The position numbers and the translations under genes are program-made. Positions 60,762 through 64,000 of a DNA stretch of 64,000 nucleotides are shown here, one piece after another; positions within the stretch are counted from its first letter, which is position 1, and each line of letters begins with the position of its first letter. The notes beneath the pieces were generated by a model. That model searched no databases. It worked only from the letters and a program-made list of their open reading frames with translations, and was not told the origin of the DNA. The DNA lies in the NCBI RefSeq assembly GCF_029051725.1, contig NZ_JAACFU010000004.1, forward strand, positions 310,001 through 374,000, given 5' to 3'. Source of the DNA: Bradyrhizobium sp. CSS354. Its GTDB lineage: Bacteria; Pseudomonadota; Alphaproteobacteria; Rhizobiales; Xanthobacteraceae.

Positions 60762-62810
60762 CTATTCGTGGAGAGCTTTCCTCAATGCATCTTTCGCGTC
60801 GGCATAAAAAAATACCTGAACTTTGGTGGCCACCTCGTCCGAGAGATCGGCCAAGCCCCTGCGGCACGAAATCGGCATGAGAACGGTCGCGGCTCCCTTT
60901 GAAAGAGCATGCTCGACAACGTCGATAGGGTTGTGAACCGGTTCAACGGAGCCGCCGAGGTTGATCCCGCCCACCACCGCCAAACCGCCCTTGAGCGCGG
61001 TGCCGAGAAGCGCCGATGTCAACGCCAATAGGACCGGAACGCCAGTTTGCGCTCCAAGCTTGCCCGCATCGAAGGAGCGGAGCTGAACCGTGAATTCGTG
61101 CTCTCGCGGATTGCGATCCCCCGCTAGCTCACGGCTTCGGGCGTACAGGTTTTGCGTCGCCATATTGACGCTTTCCCTGAATGGCGCTGGTGGGGACTGG
61201 TTGAGAATACGAACAGTGCCTCCCGGCCCTTCGTTGACCTCAATGCGAAACAGGCCAACGGATTCGTCCTGGCCGCCAGGGCTAATCGCCCAGACCTGTC
61301 CTGGTTGGAGTGGGTCAGAGCCGATACTGTCTTCACTCTGTAGCTCTGGCGTGGCGACGAACTTCTCGACACCGTCGAGGCCCATGGCGTAGCTGAATTG
61401 CGTGTTTCGGAATTCCGCGGAGCCGATGCGCTTTTGCTGCTCCTTGACTCGGCGCCGCACTTCTAGTGCCAGTCGGATCGCCCATTCCAGATCTTCGTCC
61501 GACACGGTCATTTCGGCGCTTGGATAAAGCAGCTTTATTAGGCCGGAGACCGTCTTGTTGACCGCATTCGTATCGCGCCCAGACAGCGCGCCGCCGAGAT
61601 GAGCGCGGCCTTGCATGATGCCCGACCGCGATTGCGATCGTAGGCGTGAGAAGCACTCAGCCAGCACATCGCTTACCAGGCCGAAATGGTCGGTGAAAAT
61701 TGCCCGGCTGACTTTCGGAATATCCCATCCGGGCAAATAGGAGTGAATACGGTCCATAAAGGCAGTATCGTTGCGCATCTCCGGCGGTAGCGGACCGAAT
61801 AGATGTCCGACCCGCTGCTGATGCTGGACGTCCACGTCAAAGTTTCCGACCAGGACTATGCTGCCTTCGGCACGAATGCTTTCCCGGCCACGGGAGAACT
61901 CACCGCTCTCCATGTAGCCCTTCATGATGTTCACGCCGTCCTTGCTGTCGAACGAGATGCCGGACACTTCGTCGAAACAAACCACGTCATATTGGCAGAC
62001 CAAACCACGCTGCCCGTTCGCCATATTGACGAACATGCGCGCCACAGTCGCCTTGCCGCCTGACACCAAATGCGCGTACGGCGACACCTGCTGAAAGAGG
62101 TGGCTCTTACCGGTACCTCGGGGACCGAGTTCCACAAGATTGTAATTGTTCTCGACGAAAGGAATCATGCGCAACAGCATCACGTCGCACGCGCGCGGAC
62201 TCAGTGCAGACGGCTCCAGCCCTACGCTACGGAGCAAAAGTTCTTTCCACTCCGTCGTGGTGAGGCCGGCCCTTCCGGTCGCGATGCGATCGAGAATGTC
62301 GCGCGTCGAAAGCTGGATTTCGCGCAGCGTCAAGATTTCAAAAGGGCGACCTCCTTTTTCCTGCGCGATCGCCGCGTCGTAACCAACCTCCACCTCCGCA
62401 TAGAAGCCACCGGTCAGCATACGATCATGGTCGCGGACCAACTTGTCGCCGATACGCACGTCATTCAGGCGCAGGCTCGGGAGAGTGGCGAGGTAGCTAT
62501 CGCTTTTGGCGTCGAGACGGGCGGTCACGATGTCGATCATCTTGACCGAGCCGTTGTCGCGCGCTTTTGCCTTGAACAATTCTTCTTCGCCGGCGCGCAC
62601 CGTGCGGGCGGTGAGCTGCTGCTGCACCATCTCCACACCTTCCTCGATCTCGGCGGGATCGGTGCTGGCGCAGTAGCGACCAAGCATGAATTCCACTACG
62701 TAGGTCGGCACCGGAAACTGCCCCCGGAACCGGCGCACGAGATCCTTACGCACAAGGTGTCCCTCGAACGCTGCAGTCGCCTTCTTGTCGAGATCGTCCA
62801 GTTCCAACAT
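60762..62810 (-). CDS. brxL: BREX Lon-like AAA+ protein BrxL
   Basis: ATG 62810, six bases after the pglZ stop. 682 residues. N-terminal DNA-binding-type region, AAA+ core with Walker A GPRGTGKS (about 229-236) and Walker B VVCFDEVSGISF, arginine-rich region RIHSYLPGWDIPK. The C-terminal Lon-like domain has GVPVLLALTSALLGTALKGG and VVGGINLGGSVEPV; the Ser of the Lon protease dyad (GPSAG) is not there, the local sequence being AQTGVPV. BrxL is required for phage restriction in type 1 BREX and forms DNA-binding rings. Last gene of the BREX operon in this window. Confidence 0.9.
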   Translation of the reverse strand: MLELDDLDKKATAAFEGHLVRKDLVRRFRGQFPVPTYVVEFMLGRYCASTDPAEIEEGVEMVQQQLTARTVRAGEEELFKAKARDNGSVKMIDIVTARLDAKSDSYLATLPSLRLNDVRIGDKLVRDHDRMLTGGFYAEVEVGYDAAIAQEKGGRPFEILTLREIQLSTRDILDRIATGRAGLTTTEWKELLLRSVGLEPSALSPRACDVMLLRMIPFVENNYNLVELGPRGTGKSHLFQQVSPYAHLVSGGKATVARMFVNMANGQRGLVCQYDVVCFDEVSGISFDSKDGVNIMKGYMESGEFSRGRESIRAEGSIVLVGNFDVDVQHQQRVGHLFGPLPPEMRNDTAFMDRIHSYLPGWDIPKVSRAIFTDHFGLVSDVLAECFSRLRSQSRSGIMQGRAHLGGALSGRDTNAVNKTVSGLIKLLYPSAEMTVSDEDLEWAIRLALEVRRRVKEQQKRIGSAEFRNTQFSYAMGLDGVEKFVATPELQSEDSIGSDPLQPGQVWAISPGGQDESVGLFRIEVNEGPGGTVRILNQSPPAPFRESVNMATQNLYARSRELAGDRNPREHEFTVQLRSFDAGKLGAQTGVPVLLALTSALLGTALKGGLAVVGGINLGGSVEPVHNPIDVVEHALSKGAATVLMPISCRRGLADLSDEVATKVQVFFYADAKDALRKALHE

Positions 62811-62816
62811 CAAGGC

Positions 62817-64000
62817 TCAGCCTTCTATTCTCGTGTTGAGCTTCGCCCTCACATCGCTGGGCGCCCCAGGCGCATAGACGACGACGCAAACATCCTTGCC
62901 GACGTGCTCGTCCGACACCAGAACATTCACCTGCCCCGCATCGTCCAGGATACGCGCTCCTTTCGACAGCAGACTTGGCCCATAGGCGTCGGATGCAGGT
63001 CGAAGGTCAAACATCATGCCGGCGCCCCCCTTGACCTCCACCCGCAACCGCAGCCGTTGCCATGAGGCGCTGATTGACAAGGGAGTCGCCTCGCCTTCGG
63101 CCGTGACGTCGATAACGGGAAGCACGCATTCCTGTGGACTGATCCCGCCGTGAGCGTATTCCGTGCCGTTGTAGAAGGCACGCGCGCCGGGCGCCGTTGC
63201 AAGCAGTACGCTCTGGTCCCAACTCCACGGTAGCAACGTGTAGTTCGTCGCGGCGCCTTCTTTGAGAGTGGCGACGCGGTTTCCGCGAGCGTTCGAAGCC
63301 GTCATCCCAGCATGCAATTCCGCGAAAGGTAATCCGCCTGGCATCAGCAACCAGCCATGATCAGTAACGATACGAACTCGGCGCTTCTGTCGAGCGAGCC
63401 GCAACACCAACTCCGTAATCTCGGTTACGCCATCGCCGACACGCTCCGCGAGGCGCGCGCCGAGCGAATGTCCTTCCTCGTCGAACCGCCCCACTTCGAG
63501 CCAGAATGGACCTGAACCCAGCAGCGTCTCCGTCACTGCCCAACCGGCACTCTCGATGGCTTTCATAAGAACAGGCTTGGTGACCGGCTTTCCCCCTGCC
63601 ACCGGCGTCAGTGTTTCCACGACACCCCCGGCGAACACACCGGCCGCGGGACTTGCAAGCGGTTTGCAGGTCGCGGTCACCGAGGGAAATCCCGACCATC
63701 GCCAACCGAACACGACCTTTGCCCCGCGCGCCTCCAGAGCTGTGCTGAGGCGCCTGGCGACATCCATGCGGAGTCCATCAACGAAAACTAGCGCGGCGTT
63801 GTCCGGCGCCTTCGGCGGCGTCTTGGGCAAGGCGAGCGGCAGCTTGCCTTCTGTTGCAAGCGCTTGCAGCGCGGCCGCTCCCGCGTCGAGCCACGGCAGA
63901 TAAACGGTGCGCAACGCGGCGGTCACAGCATCGCGGTTCTCCCCGGTCCGGGCGATATCGAGCGCGGCGACCGCGGCGGCATCGATTTTCCATCCCTCGG
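62817..64000 (-). CDS. pglZ: BREX alkaline-phosphatase-like protein PglZ (5' part beyond window)
   Basis: The frame is open to the right edge (readable from about 63998, EGWKIDAAAVAALDIART), so the start is outside. A GTG at 63926 is not needed as start. The C-terminal ~394 residues contain the PglZ core: ALVFVDGLRMDVARRL (metal-binding Asp), GWRWSGFPSVTATCKPL, RIVTDHGWLLMPGGLP, then NGTEYAHGGISPQECVLP. PglZ is the essential phosphatase-like protein of all BREX types. pglZ followed by brxL is the end of a type 1 or type 4 operon; the methylase pglX or brxC would be expected further right. Confidence 0.9.
   Translation of the reverse strand, partial: EGWKIDAAAVAALDIARTGENRDAVTAALRTVYLPWLDAGAAALQALATEGKLPLALPKTPPKAPDNAALVFVDGLRMDVARRLSTALEARGAKVVFGWRWSGFPSVTATCKPLASPAAGVFAGGVVETLTPVAGGKPVTKPVLMKAIESAGWAVTETLLGSGPFWLEVGRFDEEGHSLGARLAERVGDGVTEITELVLRLARQKRRVRIVTDHGWLLMPGGLPFAELHAGMTASNARGNRVATLKEGAATNYTLLPWSWDQSVLLATAPGARAFYNGTEYAHGGISPQECVLPVIDVTAEGEATPLSISASWQRLRLRVEVKGGAGMMFDLRPASDAYGPSLLSKGARILDDAGQVNVLVSDEHVGKDVCVVVYAPGAPSDVRAKLNTRIEG

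Overview
This is high-GC alphaproteobacterial DNA that looks like Bradyrhizobium or a close relative. The grounds are several small hydrophilic proteins I recognise from that group, a dispersed intergenic repeat typical of it, a coxMNOP-like second oxidase, and promoter-like sites matching the general-stress sigma factor EcfG (GGAAC-N16/17-C/GGTT). I read no tRNA, rRNA or CRISPR array.

Region 1 (1-21.1 kb) is ordinary chromosome with a stress and respiration theme. Small envelope and stress proteins (DUF4142, DUF1236, DUF6894 and short hydrophilic proteins) come first. A tightly overlapping operon follows: cytochrome c oxidase subunit II with a fused cytochrome c domain, subunits I and III, a small membrane protein and a CtaG-type assembly factor. 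Next to it, in the same direction, lie a haem-binding-type protein, an XoxF-like PQQ dehydrogenase with the Asp-x-Asp lanthanide signature, its XoxJ-like binding protein, two cytochromes c and a membrane-anchored PQQ dehydrogenase. Together they could carry electrons from periplasmic substrates through cytochrome c to the oxidase. The oxidase subunit I lacks both standard proton-channel entry residues. A DUF4336-SDR fusion, Ku and a DUF72 protein complete the region.

Region 2 (21.1-29.5 kb) is a mobile or accessory block: a retron (a structured RNA flanked by a 15-bp inverted repeat, then a reverse transcriptase-TOPRIM fusion), a Shedu-type nuclease, and a small replicon-like module (AlpA-like protein, unknown protein, primase/helicase, and an iteron-like array of TGAAGC repeats). 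No integrase is visible.

Region 3 (29.5-33.2 kb) holds an O-methyltransferase, a TctC-type solute-binding protein and a divergent winged-helix/TPR regulator.

Region 4 (33.5-40.4 kb) is a co-directional set of five hydrolases without export signals: class 3 lipase, lysozyme-like and NlpC/CHAP-like peptidoglycan hydrolases with a shared C-terminal module, a trypsin-like protease and a metallophosphoesterase.

Region 5 (41-64 kb) is a dense conflict island. It contains a two-gene RiPP locus (GrrM-like radical SAM enzyme plus a precursor ending in F-P-N repeats), then two analogous modules. In each, an EAD1-trypsin gene is transcribed divergently from an operon encoding a second EAD1 protein and a STAND or STAND-derived protein. 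Module A pairs EAD1-TIR-like with nSTAND1. Module B contains a trypsin-nuclease fusion, EAD1-coiled coil and a STAND-like protein without its NTPase. Decayed genes lie among them, followed by a frameshifted DUF3732 ATPase and the 3' end of a BREX operon (pglZ, brxL) that runs off the window.

The candidates I find most notable are the paired EAD1/trypsin/STAND modules, the F-P-N-repeat RiPP and the retron-Shedu pair.
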